Positions 1 to 8,585 of a stretch of DNA of 64,000 bases are shown piece after piece (position 1 is the first letter of the stretch; every line of letters begins with the position of its first letter). The notes beneath the pieces are model-generated. The model was not told where the DNA came from. It worked only from the letters and a program-made list of their open reading frames with translations, and made no database searches. A program made the translations under genes and the position numbers. Origin of the DNA: Enterovibrio norvegicus FF-33 (GTDB lineage Bacteria > Pseudomonadota > Gammaproteobacteria > Enterobacterales > Vibrionaceae); assembly GCF_000286835.2 (NCBI RefSeq), contig NZ_AJYD02000038.1:1034259-1098258 (forward strand). The letters are read 5' to 3'.

Positions 1-81
1 AACCACCTCACGCGACGAGAAACCATCAGATGGCATCCAGTCACGTGAGGTGGTTCAGGGTATGACTGAAATGCAGTCATA
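1..81. repeat. Two tandem inverted repeats at the window edge
   Basis: Positions 1-12 (AACCACCTCACG) are matched exactly by their reverse complement at 44-55, with a 31-nt interior that itself holds CCATC/GATGG. A second hairpin, TATGACTG and CAGTCATA around a 5-nt loop, fills 61-81. With the fbaA terminator just after, three hairpins stand in a row. No T-run follows the first one, so it is not an ordinary terminator. It could be the end of a structured RNA or a protein-binding site belonging to the gene left of the window. Confidence 0.6.
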
Positions 82-84
82 AAA

Positions 85-108
85 AAACCCGCTAAATTTA
101 GCGGGTTT
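85..108 (-). terminator. Rho-independent terminator after fbaA
   Basis: A perfect inverted repeat with arms AAACCCGCTAAA and TTTAGCGGGTTT. On the minus strand it is followed by a run of seven T, and it lies 37 nt past the fbaA stop. It is the expected end of the fbaA transcript. Confidence 0.85.
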
Positions 109-145
109 CTAGATCTTTTGTAACCTGTTTTTTTAAAAAACTAAA

Positions 146-1222
146 TTACAGAACGTCGATTGCGTTCAGGTCAGCAAATGCTTTCTCAAGACGAGTAACC
201 ATAGAAGCCTGACCAGCACGTAGCCATACGCGTGGATCGTAGTACTTCTTGTTTGGCGCAGCTTCGCCAGTTGGGTTACCGATTTGACCTTGTAGGTAAT
301 CAAAGTTATCAGCAGAGTAAGTACGGATACCGTCCCACGTTGCCCACTGAGTATCAGTATCGATGTTCATTTTGATAACACCGTAACCGATAGACTCTTG
401 GATTTCTGCTTCAGAAGAACCAGAACCACCGTGGAATACGAAGTTCAATGCGTTCGGAGCGATACCGAATTTCTCAGCACAGTAAGCTTGAGAATCACGC
501 AGGATAGTTGGAGTAAGAACAACGTTACCCGCTTGGTAAACACCGTGAACGTTACCAAAAGATGCTGCGATAGTGAAACGTGGGCTGATAGCGCTCAGTT
601 TCTCGTATGCGTATGCAACGTCTTCTGGAGAAGTGTAAAGCTCAGACGCGTCCATATCAGAGTTGTCTACGCCGTCTTCTTCACCACCAGTACAACCCAG
701 TTCGATTTCTAGCGTCATGCCCATCTTTTCCATGCGAGCAAGGTATGCAGCACAGATTTCGATGTTTTCTTCTAGTGATTCTTCAGACAGGTCAATCATG
801 TGTGAAGAGAACAGTGGCTTGCCCGTTTCAGCGAAGTGCGCTTCACCAGCGTCAAGCAGACCGTCGATCCATGGCAGCAATTTCTTAGCAGCATGGTCAG
901 TGTGCAGAATAACGGGAACACCGTAAGACGCAGCAACTGCGTGAACGTATTTTGCGCCAGCAACAGCACCAAGGATTTGTGCACCTTGGCCTTCTAGCTT
1001 AACGCCTTTACCAGCGAAGAAGCCTGCGCCACCGTTAGAGAACTGAACAACAACAGGTGCTTTAACTTTAGAAGCAGCTTCTAGAACACCGTTGATTGAA
1101 TCCGTGTTTACTACGTTTACCGCTGGAAGAGCGAATTTATTCTCTTTAGCAATTTCAAACACTTTCTGTACGTCGTCACCAGAGATAACGCCAGGTTTTA
1201 CAAAATCAAAAATCTTAGACAT
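146..1222 (-). CDS. fbaA: Class II fructose-bisphosphate aldolase
   Basis: Zinc-dependent cytosolic aldolase that reversibly cleaves fructose-1,6-bisphosphate into dihydroxyacetone phosphate and glyceraldehyde-3-phosphate in glycolysis and gluconeogenesis. The 358-aa length is that of E. coli-type FbaA. The metal-site segment VILHTDHAAKK and the glycine-rich phosphate loop VFHGGSGSS are present, as is the acidic stretch MTLEIELGCTGGEEDG typical of class IIA enzymes. The ATG start is preceded by AGGAC. It is the last gene of the epd-pgk-fbaA group, but pgk has its own strong terminator and 226 nt separate the genes, so fbaA probably also has a private promoter, with a PurR-like palindrome in that gap. 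Confidence 0.97.
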   Translation of the reverse strand: MSKIFDFVKPGVISGDDVQKVFEIAKENKFALPAVNVVNTDSINGVLEAASKVKAPVVVQFSNGGAGFFAGKGVKLEGQGAQILGAVAGAKYVHAVAASYGVPVILHTDHAAKKLLPWIDGLLDAGEAHFAETGKPLFSSHMIDLSEESLEENIEICAAYLARMEKMGMTLEIELGCTGGEEDGVDNSDMDASELYTSPEDVAYAYEKLSAISPRFTIAASFGNVHGVYQAGNVVLTPTILRDSQAYCAEKFGIAPNALNFVFHGGSGSSEAEIQESIGYGVIKMNIDTDTQWATWDGIRTYSADNFDYLQGQIGNPTGEAAPNKKYYDPRVWLRAGQASMVTRLEKAFADLNAIDVL

Positions 1223-1302
1223 AACAATAGTCCTATTTACTCTGTAGTCTTTGAATGAATCAGTACCAAGCTGGCCATATCCCGACCAACTCAGCTAAAT
1301 CG

Positions 1303-1314
1303 GCAAACGTTTGC
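1303..1314. promoter_or_regulatory. PurR-box-like palindrome upstream of fbaA
   Basis: GCAAACGTTTGC is a perfect 12-bp palindrome 81 nt upstream of the fbaA start. The surrounding 16-mer CGGCAAACGTTTGCGA matches the enterobacterial PurR consensus ACGCAAACGTTTGCGT at 13 of 16 positions. LacI-family operators in general share the central CG and A/T-rich arms, so another LacI-family regulator is possible. It matches the Cra consensus less well. Confidence 0.5.
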
Positions 1315-1415
1315 GATCAGCGCTGCGCATTGTACCCAAACGTCTCACCAAACACATTAATTTTTCGGTTTGGTGTCTGCATCAAACCGGACATTAGTCG
1401 CAAGATAAGATGCAT

Positions 1416-1445
1416 AAAAAACGGGGGTAACAACCCCCGTTTTTT
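1416..1445 (-). terminator. Terminator after pgk
   Basis: A hairpin with arms ACGGGGGT and ACCCCCGT, an AACA loop and flanking A5 and T5 tracts, just past the pgk stop. It should end most pgk transcripts before fbaA. Confidence 0.85.
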
Positions 1446-1448
1446 ATA

Positions 1449-2612
1449 TTATGCTTTTGCGCGAGCTTCTAGCATTTCAACAGCTGGAAGTACTTTACCT
1501 TCAACAAACTCAAGGAATGCACCACCGCCAGTCGAGATGTAAGAAACATCAGCTTTGATACCGAACTTGTCGATAGCTGCCAATGTGTCACCACCACCTG
1601 CTACAGAGAAGCCTGCAGATTCAGCGATGGCTTTAGAAATACCCGCCGTACCCGCTTCGAAGTTTTTGAACTCGAATACGCCAACAGGGCCATTCCATAG
1701 GATGGTTTTCGCGTTGCTGATGATTTCAGCAAGAGCCGCAGTTGATTGAGGACCTAGGTCGAAAATCATGTCGTCATCTTGAACGTCAGCAACGTTCTTG
1801 ATTTCAGCTTCTGCGTTTTCGTCAAATGCTTTCGCACATGCAACATCAGTTGCAACTGGAATTGCACATTCTTTCATTAGCTTTTTCGCTGTATCTAGCA
1901 AATCCGCTTCGTACAGTGATTTGCCCACGTTGTGGCCTTCAGCTGCAATGAAGGTGTTCGCGATACCACCGCCAACAACCAATTGGTCAGCGATTTTAGA
2001 TAGAGACTCAAGAACAGTCAGTTTGGTAGAAACTTTAGAACCACCAACGATAGCAACCAACGGACGCGCTGGGTTGTCCATCGCTTTACCTAGTGCTTCA
2101 AGTTCAGCCGCTAGAAGAGGGCCTGCACATGCGATAGGAGCGAATACACCTACGCCGTAAGTCGATGCTTGTGCGCGGTGCGCAGTGCCGAATGCATCCA
2201 TCACGAACACATCACAAAGTGCAGCGTAAGCTTTAGACAGCTCGTCTTCGTTTTTCTTCTCGCCTTTGTTGAAACGAACGTTTTCTAGAACCACTAGCTC
2301 ACCCGCGTTCAGCTCTAGGCCGTTCAGGTAGTCTTTTGCTAGTTTAACGTCACAATCAAGCGCGTCGTTCAAGTAGTTAACGACAGGCTGCAGAGAGAAT
2401 TCTTCTGCGTACTCACCTTCAGTTGGACGACCAAGGTGAGAAGTAACCATGACTTTCGCGCCAGCTTCTAGGCAAAGCTTAATCGTTGGCAGAGATGCAA
2501 GAATACGTGCATCAGAAGTTACTTTACCTTCTTTAACCGGTACGTTTAGGTCAGCTCGGATAAATACACGTTTGCCAGCCAGATCCAGATCGGCCATTTT
2601 GATTACAGACAT
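1449..2612 (-). CDS. pgk: Phosphoglycerate kinase
   Basis: Transfers the acyl phosphate of 1,3-bisphosphoglycerate to ADP, giving 3-phosphoglycerate and ATP. The protein has 387 aa from the ATG at 2612, equal to E. coli Pgk; the frame stays open 33 codons further, but 2612 has a strong AGAGAGGA site and the family N-terminus ([20 protein letters not shown]). The substrate-binding motif RADLNVP, the HLGRP loop, the GGSKVSTK hinge and the C-terminal GGGDTLAA nucleotide loop are all present. It lies 70 nt after epd on the same strand, the classical epd-pgk-fbaA order. Confidence 0.97.
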   Translation of the reverse strand: MSVIKMADLDLAGKRVFIRADLNVPVKEGKVTSDARILASLPTIKLCLEAGAKVMVTSHLGRPTEGEYAEEFSLQPVVNYLNDALDCDVKLAKDYLNGLELNAGELVVLENVRFNKGEKKNEDELSKAYAALCDVFVMDAFGTAHRAQASTYGVGVFAPIACAGPLLAAELEALGKAMDNPARPLVAIVGGSKVSTKLTVLESLSKIADQLVVGGGIANTFIAAEGHNVGKSLYEADLLDTAKKLMKECAIPVATDVACAKAFDENAEAEIKNVADVQDDDMIFDLGPQSTAALAEIISNAKTILWNGPVGVFEFKNFEAGTAGISKAIAESAGFSVAGGGDTLAAIDKFGIKADVSYISTGGGAFLEFVEGKVLPAVEMLEARAKA

Positions 2613-2682
2613 TTTCGTCCTCTCTCTAAAGTTGCAAAAATAAAAAAATTTGCTTTGGTTTTTACAAAATAAAAACCGTGAC

Positions 2683-3711
2683 TCAAGCCTTCGAGCCACT
2701 TGAAATTGCATCCATGGCTAACGCGGTATCAAGCATCCGGTTAGCAAATCCCCACTCGTTATCACACCACACCAGCATCTTCACCAAATTGTGGTTACTT
2801 ACTCGTGTTTGCGAGCCATCGACAATGGCGCTGTGAGGGTCATGGTTAAAGTCTATCGAGACAAGTGGTGCCTCGGTATAATCTACAATGCCGTTCAATG
2901 TACACCGAGCGGCCTCTTCGAGTGATTGATTTACGTCATTAACTTTCACTTTCGTGTTAACTGTGACGCTTAAATCCATTGCAGTGACGTTAATCGTTGG
3001 AACTCTAACCGAAATCGCTTCAAATTTGTCAGAAAATTTCGGAAAGATTCTTCCAATTCCCAAATGTAATTTGGTGTCGACAGGAATAATTGACTGACTC
3101 GCAGCACGGGTGCGTCGCAAATCAGGGTGATAAGCATCAATCACTTGCTGGTCATTCATGGAAGAGTGAATGGTGGTGATGGTGCCAGACTCAATACCAA
3201 ACTGTTCATCAAGCACCTTAATCACAGGCACGATACAGTTAGTGGTACAAGAACCATTGGAAACAATGCGATCGCTGGCTTTCAAGGAGTCTTCATTCAC
3301 ACCAAAAATGATGGTGTTATCTAAGTCATTACTACCAGGATGGGAGAACAATACTTTTTTCGCACCAGCATCGAGATGGGCTTGACCATGTTCGCGATTG
3401 CCATAAACACCCGTGCAATCGAGCACGATGTCGATGTCTAGATCACGCCAAGGAAGCAGATTAATGTCACTTAAGTGAAGGATGCGAATTTTATCGTCGC
3501 CGACAAAAAGAAACTCCTGGCTATTGGAGACTTTTTTAAAAAATCGACCATGACTGGTGTCATATTGCAGAAGGTGCGCCATCGCATCAGGCTCAGCGAG
3601 TTCATTGACAGCGATGATGTCAATTTTGTCTCTTCGGCCACTCTCGTAAAGTGCGCGAAGCACACTACGGCCAATTCGACCAAATCCATTAATTGCAACG
3701 CGTAATGCCAT
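2683..3711 (-). CDS. epd: D-erythrose-4-phosphate dehydrogenase
   Basis: GAPDH-fold enzyme that oxidises erythrose-4-phosphate to 4-phosphoerythronate with NAD, the first step of the DXP-independent pyridoxal phosphate route. [18 protein letters not shown] is the Rossmann nucleotide loop, and the catalytic cysteine sits in NGSCTTNC. The family distinguishes Epd from GapA by features such as the [20 protein letters not shown] segment, present here. The ATG at 3711 gives 342 aa and the family N-terminus. An in-frame ATG at 3723 is also possible; neither has a well-spaced ribosome site, so the start is uncertain by four codons. A second GAPDH-type gene in the window at 42.6-43.6 kb serves arsenic resistance and is not its duplicate. 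Confidence 0.93.
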   Translation of the reverse strand: MALRVAINGFGRIGRSVLRALYESGRRDKIDIIAVNELAEPDAMAHLLQYDTSHGRFFKKVSNSQEFLFVGDDKIRILHLSDINLLPWRDLDIDIVLDCTGVYGNREHGQAHLDAGAKKVLFSHPGSNDLDNTIIFGVNEDSLKASDRIVSNGSCTTNCIVPVIKVLDEQFGIESGTITTIHSSMNDQQVIDAYHPDLRRTRAASQSIIPVDTKLHLGIGRIFPKFSDKFEAISVRVPTINVTAMDLSVTVNTKVKVNDVNQSLEEAARCTLNGIVDYTEAPLVSIDFNHDPHSAIVDGSQTRVSNHNLVKMLVWCDNEWGFANRMLDTALAMDAISSGSKA

Positions 3712-3835
3712 GTCCCTGACCATCTGAGTCGTGAATGAAATACGGCGGACAGTCTATCTCAAGCACGTAAAATACGCACGTAGAATGTGACTGGTCTCTC
3801 ATCAAAACTTCTGATTGATTCGTTCAGACATCGAA

Positions 3836-3861
3836 AAGAAAAAGCCCCGCAAAAGCGGGGC
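3836..3861 (-). terminator. Terminator after the transketolase gene
   Basis: A hairpin with arms GCCCCGC and GCGGGGC and a 4-nt loop. On the minus strand it is followed by TTTTTCTTTTC. It separates the tal-tkt transcript from epd. Confidence 0.88.
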
Positions 3862-3895
3862 TAAATATTGACGTTCGAACACCTGACATCGTCAG

Positions 3896-5890
3896 TTATG
3901 CAAGCAGCTCTTTCGCCGTTTCTACCACGTTTTCAACGGTAAAGCCGAACATCTTGAACAGCTCGCCTGCTGGTGCAGACTCACCGAAAGAGTGCATGCC
4001 GATGATACGACCATCAAAGCCAACGTACTTGTACCAGAAGTCAGCGATGCCCGCTTCAATTGCAACACGAGCGGTCACATCTGAAGGCAGTACTGATTCA
4101 CGGTATGCCGCATCTTGCTTGTCATAAACGTCTGTCGCTGGCATAGATACCACGCGAACTTGCTTACCTTCAGCAGAAATTTGCGCAGCCGCTTCAACCG
4201 CCAGCTCAACTTCTGAACCGGTTGCAATCAAGATAAGATCTGGCTGACCCACACAATCTTTCAGCACGTAACCGCCTTTAGCGATGTCAGCCACTTGCTG
4301 TGTGCTGCGATCTTGTTGTGCCAAGTTTTGACGCGAGAAGATCAGCGACGTTGGACCGTCTTTGCGCTCAATCGCCAGTTTCCAAGCGACCGCAGATTCC
4401 ACTTGGTCACATGGACGCCATGTGCTCATGTTTGGCGTTAGACGCAGTGAGGCGATTTGCTCAACCGGCTGGTGTGTTGGGCCATCTTCACCCAGACCAA
4501 TCGAGTCATGGGTATACACTTGGATGTTCTGAATTTTCATCAGCGCAGCCATACGCATTGCGTTACGCGCGTATTCCATGAACATCAGGAAGGTTGCGCC
4601 GTAAGGTACAAAACCACCGTGCAGCGCGATGCCGTTGATGATCGCTGTCATACCGAACTCACGCACACCGTAGTGAATGTAATTACCGGATGCGTCTTCA
4701 GCAGTCACGGCTTTCGAACCCGACCACATGGTCAAGTTTGAAGGCGCAAGGTCAGCAGAGCCGCCCATAAATTCTGGTAGCATGGCACCAAACGCTTCTA
4801 GCGCGTTTTGAGACGCTTTACGTGATGCAATGTTCGCTGGGTTTGCTTGCAAATCAGCGATGATTTGGCTCGCTTTCGCTTCCCATTCTGCTGGCAGTTC
4901 GCCGTTTACGCGGCGTTTGAATTCAGCAGCAAGCTCTGGGTATGCCGCTTCATAAGCTGCAAGTCTTTCATTCCACGCAGACTCTTTCGCCGCGCCAGCT
5001 TCTTTGGCATCCCATGCGCCGTAAACGTCAGCAGGGATTTCAAACGGACCGTGCTCCCAACCAAGCTGTTTACGGGTCGCTGCGATTTCGTCAGCGCCTA
5101 GTGGTGCGCCGTGACAATCGTGGGTGCCAGCTTTATTTGGTGAACCAAAGCCAATCACGGTTTTCGTACAGATCAGGGTTGGACGACCTGTTTCTGCTTT
5201 TGCTGCTTCAATCGCCGCATTGATTGCATCGGCATCGTGACCATCAACAGCAGGAATAACGTGCCAGCCGTACGCTTCAAAACGCTGAGGCGTATTGTCA
5301 GTGAACCAGCCTTCAACATGACCATCGATAGAAATACCGTTGTCATCCCAGAACGCAACCAGCTTACCAAGACCTAGCGTACCCGCCAGTGAACATGCTT
5401 CATGAGAGATACCTTCCATCAAGCAACCGTCACCCAAGAACACGAAGGTGTTGTGGTCAACGATGTCATGGCCGTCGCGGTTAAATTGCGCTGCCAGTGA
5501 TTTCTCTGCCATCGCCATACCAACAGCGTTGGTGATGCCTTGGCCTAGAGGACCAGTGGTGGTTTCAATGCCCGGTGCATAACCATATTCAGGGTGCCCT
5601 GGGGTTTTTGAATGCAGTTGGCGGAAGTTTTTCAGATCATCAATCGACAGATCGTAACCTGTCAGGTGAAGCAGAGAGTAAATCAGCATTGAGCCGTGGC
5701 CGTTCGACAGTACGAAACGGTCTCGGTCAGCCCATTCAGGGTTTTGCGGGTTATGGTTCATGTGGTCGCGCCACAGGACTTCAGCGATGTCCGCCATGCC
5801 CATTGGGGCGCCTGGGTGACCAGAATTGGCTTTTTGTACACCGTCCATGCTTAGAGCACGGATCGCATTGGCAAGGGTTTTACGTTCCAT
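3896..5890 (-). CDS. tkt: Transketolase
   Basis: Thiamine-diphosphate enzyme of the non-oxidative pentose phosphate pathway that moves two-carbon ketol units between sugar phosphates, linking xylulose-5-phosphate, ribose-5-phosphate and erythrose-4-phosphate. The 664-aa length is standard. The N-terminal domain carries the cofactor motif [13 protein letters not shown] and the substrate histidine region [11 protein letters not shown]; the middle domain carries the conserved glutamate region YGVREFGM. The ATG start agrees with the family N-terminus. It follows talB by 101 nt and very likely shares its transcript. Its product erythrose-4-phosphate is the substrate of the neighbouring Epd. Confidence 0.97.
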   Translation of the reverse strand: MERKTLANAIRALSMDGVQKANSGHPGAPMGMADIAEVLWRDHMNHNPQNPEWADRDRFVLSNGHGSMLIYSLLHLTGYDLSIDDLKNFRQLHSKTPGHPEYGYAPGIETTTGPLGQGITNAVGMAMAEKSLAAQFNRDGHDIVDHNTFVFLGDGCLMEGISHEACSLAGTLGLGKLVAFWDDNGISIDGHVEGWFTDNTPQRFEAYGWHVIPAVDGHDADAINAAIEAAKAETGRPTLICTKTVIGFGSPNKAGTHDCHGAPLGADEIAATRKQLGWEHGPFEIPADVYGAWDAKEAGAAKESAWNERLAAYEAAYPELAAEFKRRVNGELPAEWEAKASQIIADLQANPANIASRKASQNALEAFGAMLPEFMGGSADLAPSNLTMWSGSKAVTAEDASGNYIHYGVREFGMTAIINGIALHGGFVPYGATFLMFMEYARNAMRMAALMKIQNIQVYTHDSIGLGEDGPTHQPVEQIASLRLTPNMSTWRPCDQVESAVAWKLAIERKDGPTSLIFSRQNLAQQDRSTQQVADIAKGGYVLKDCVGQPDLILIATGSEVELAVEAAAQISAEGKQVRVVSMPATDVYDKQDAAYRESVLPSDVTARVAIEAGIADFWYKYVGFDGRIIGMHSFGESAPAGELFKMFGFTVENVVETAKELLA

Positions 5891-5951
5891 CTTAGGCTTA
5901 CCTTATTAAATGATGTTCAGACCTGTAGGTCAGGATCATATAAGAAATAAG

Positions 5952-5971
5952 AGAGCGGCAATAGCCGCTCT
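5952..5971 (-). terminator. Hairpin between talB and tkt
   Basis: Arms AGAGCGGC and GCCGCTCT with an AATA loop, followed on the minus strand by CTCTTATTTCTTA. The T-tract is interrupted, so this looks like a leaky terminator that could make talB more abundant than tkt. Confidence 0.55.
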
Positions 5972-5991
5972 TGAAAATGTGTTTTGCGAAC

Positions 5992-6942
5992 TTACAACTT
6001 CTCGCGAATCATGACTTCAAGTTTGCCTTGGTCAACGGCGAAATTGCGAATGCCCTCAGCCAGTTTCTCAACAGCCATAGGGTCAGAATTATGTTCCCAC
6101 AGGAACTCAGCGTGTGTCATCGAAGCTGGACGCTCTTTAATTTCAACATCATCAGAAAGCTTACGAACCACTTCACCTTGTTCATCTGACAGCGTTTGAA
6201 GCAGGTCAGGACTTATGGTCAGACGATCACAGCCAGCCAGCTCAAGAATTTCACCAATGTTACGGAAGCTTGCGCCCATCACGACGGTATTGTAGCCGTG
6301 AGACTTGTAGTAATCGTAGATAGCAGAAACAGACAATACGCCTGGGTCTTCTGCTGGGGCAAAATCGCGGCCTTCTTTTGCTTTGTACCAGTCCATGATG
6401 CGACCAACAAACGGCGAAATCAGGAAAACACCCGCTTCAGCACAGGCGCGCGCTTGAGCAAACGAGAACAGCAGCGTCAGGTTACAGTTGATGCCTTCTT
6501 TTTCTAGCACTTCCGCCGCGCGAATACCTTCCCACGTTGATGCCAGCTTAATAAGAATACGGTCGTTGCTGATACCTGCTTCGTTGTACATGTTGATCAG
6601 CTTGCGTGCTTTAGCGACGCTATTTTCGAAATCATAAGAAAGGCGCGCATCGACTTCGGTTGAAATACGACCTGGAATAACGTTTAGGATTTCTGTGCCA
6701 ATATTTACCGCGAGACGGTCACCCGCATCTGCCAGTTGTTGTTCAGTGTCTTGGCTTTTTGTTTTTGCGTAGGCAATCGCTTCTTCAATCAGAGGCGCAT
6801 ACTCGGGGATTTGGGCTGCTTTTAGGATAAGAGATGGGTTAGTTGTCGCATCCTGAGGTTGGTACTTCGCGATAGCGTCGATATCACCAGTGTCCGCAAC
6901 CACGGTTGTGAGCTTGCGTAATTGTTCGAGTTTCGTGCTCAT
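5992..6942 (-). CDS. talB: Transaldolase
   Basis: Transfers a dihydroxyacetone unit between sedoheptulose-7-phosphate and glyceraldehyde-3-phosphate through a Schiff base. The 316-aa length and the segment [20 protein letters not shown], which contains the catalytic lysine (ILIKLAST), are diagnostic of TalA/TalB. The N-terminal DATTNPSLI signature is also present. It is the promoter-proximal gene of the tal-tkt pair and lies 278 nt downstream of a sugar-binding regulator on the same strand. A TGAACAAATG motif in that gap matches a motif upstream of the regulator itself. Confidence 0.97.
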   Translation of the reverse strand: MSTKLEQLRKLTTVVADTGDIDAIAKYQPQDATTNPSLILKAAQIPEYAPLIEEAIAYAKTKSQDTEQQLADAGDRLAVNIGTEILNVIPGRISTEVDARLSYDFENSVAKARKLINMYNEAGISNDRILIKLASTWEGIRAAEVLEKEGINCNLTLLFSFAQARACAEAGVFLISPFVGRIMDWYKAKEGRDFAPAEDPGVLSVSAIYDYYKSHGYNTVVMGASFRNIGEILELAGCDRLTISPDLLQTLSDEQGEVVRKLSDDVEIKERPASMTHAEFLWEHNSDPMAVEKLAEGIRNFAVDQGKLEVMIREKL

Positions 6943-7044
6943 CTTTTAGACCTTTAATGTAGAGTTTCACCATGAATGCTTTGCAGTCAGGAGCTGCTCG
7001 GTGACATTTCTATCAACCTGCTTGAATCGATGTCAGCAACAGGT

Positions 7045-7073
7045 TGAACAAATGCAACGTACCTGTGCAAATG
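7045..7073. promoter_or_regulatory. Candidate regulator site upstream of talB
   Basis: TGAACAAATG at 7045-7054 is followed 9 nt later by the related TGTGCAAATG at 7064-7073. The same ten bases occur upstream of the adjacent SorC-type regulator gene. The site lies about 100 nt before the talB start, where an operator or activator site would be expected. Confidence 0.45.
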
Positions 7074-7220
7074 ATAGGGTCATATTTCTTGTTTTATGCG
7101 ATAAAGTCAACGATCTGATCGGATAAATCTCACGACGATCTCACTCATTTTACCCTTGATAACCAAATGTGTTGAAAGGGTGCTGAAATATTGTCCAATC
7201 CGCATTTTAGAGAAATATGG

Positions 7221-8216
7221 TCACTGTTCGTTATCAACCATATTAAGCAATGCCATGGCACAACTTGCACTGGTGGCTAATACGTCAATGGTTTGGGTTT
7301 TTAGTGCGCCAAGAATAGACAGCGCTTTTCGACTTTCACTGGCCATGGCGATCACATTAGGAATGTTGATTAAGTCCTGCATTTCCAATCCGACTACACG
7401 GTCACGCATCAGTGTATTGGCGCGACTGCCATCCAATTTGAAGAAGTCGAAGCCACCAATGTCCCCAACAATACCGTCGTTAACTCGGGCTTCAACGAAC
7501 TCGCGTGCAGAAAAGCACCCCAGTTTCACCATGTGGCTATTTTCGTCCATGTCACCGATACCAACCAGTGCAAATTCAGCCTTGCGGGCTTGGTTTAATG
7601 TCTCGTTGATATTGGGATGACCAAGAAAAACATCGCGAATCTGCGGTGTGTCTACATAAGCAGGGGCGTAGAGCGTCTCGCTGCTGCCGCCAAACTTCTT
7701 AGCCAGACGACGGCAGATGTGGTCTGCGTTAATGATGTCGCCACTTCTGTGTGTACCGCCGATGGCACAAACGAAACGCGCATTTCGATGAGAAACAATG
7801 CCGGGTTGATCGGCAACCGCCGCAACGTTTTGGCCTTGTCCAACGGCGACAACCATACCGTCTTGCAAGTTGCCGTCGATAAATGAGGAAACCAGAGTGG
7901 CAACTTGGGTGCGTTGCTCTTGCACACTGGGCTGGTCGAGGGCGATCAATGCGCGTTTTAGATTAAATTTCTCCATCAACCGTTGTTCGAGTTGTGCGCT
8001 GTGAACCGGGTGGAATTTCACTGTGATTTCGACAATGCCTTCTTCACGAGCTCTTCGTAAAAGCCGACTCACTTTCGCGCGGCTGACACCAAATTTCTTA
8101 GAAATCTCTTCTTGGGTCGTGTTGTGTTGATAGTACAGAATCGCGATTTCAGTAAGAAGATTCGTGTCGTCTAGCAGGCTTTCAAAGTTGCTGCTCAATG
8201 TTCGCGTGGTGCTCAT
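7221..8216 (-). CDS. SorC/DeoR-type sugar-binding transcriptional regulator
   Basis: Cytosolic regulator with an N-terminal helix-turn-helix (TQEEISKKFGVSRAKVSRLLRRA, about residues 35-57) and a C-terminal SorC-type sugar-phosphate-binding domain (VAVGQGQNVAAVAD, then a GIVGDIGGFDFF segment). The ATG at 8216 is preceded by TAGGACGTGACA; the longer GTG start adds two residues only. In this family a phosphorylated sugar relieves or alters DNA binding. Placement directly upstream of talB-tkt suggests it controls pentose phosphate genes in response to a pathway intermediate; the exact ligand cannot be read from the sequence. Confidence 0.88.
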   Translation of the reverse strand: MSTTRTLSSNFESLLDDTNLLTEIAILYYQHNTTQEEISKKFGVSRAKVSRLLRRAREEGIVEITVKFHPVHSAQLEQRLMEKFNLKRALIALDQPSVQEQRTQVATLVSSFIDGNLQDGMVVAVGQGQNVAAVADQPGIVSHRNARFVCAIGGTHRSGDIINADHICRRLAKKFGGSSETLYAPAYVDTPQIRDVFLGHPNINETLNQARKAEFALVGIGDMDENSHMVKLGCFSAREFVEARVNDGIVGDIGGFDFFKLDGSRANTLMRDRVVGLEMQDLINIPNVIAMASESRKALSILGALKTQTIDVLATSASCAMALLNMVDNEQ

Positions 8217-8269
8217 TGTCACGTCCTACTTTAAATTATTCGTCTTCAGTCTACTGATTTTCTTCAGAG

Positions 8270-8301
8270 TGAACAAATGTTCACGATCATTTCATTTGTT
8301 C
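8270..8301. promoter_or_regulatory. Probable autoregulatory operator of the SorC-type regulator
   Basis: GAACAAATG at 8271-8279 is repeated inverted as CATTTGTTC at 8293-8301 with a 13-nt spacer. The left half is also inside a local palindrome, TGAACAAATGTTCA. TGAACA/TGTTCA half-sites are known from LsrR-like SorC-family operators. The site lies about 55-85 nt upstream of the regulator start. Confidence 0.55.
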
Positions 8302-8585
8302 GCGTCAGTAACGACAGAAAACAAGATGAAATTTATGCTTCATCCTGCATTCGTGTTTGAAAAAGTAGTCATCCGTATCTAAATTGAAACATACCGGTAT
8401 CGCTATTTTGGTGGTTATACGAACGATGACATCGCCCCTCATGAACCGTGTTGTGAAAAGATTCCTTTATATTATTGATGTAGCAGCACTTTAGTTGGTT
8501 AGCCTATGAACGTTTTATCGAATCCGTATGTTTCCGTGTTTTATCGGTTCATCGGTAGCCTGCGCTTGCAAAGCGAGGCAGGGGC

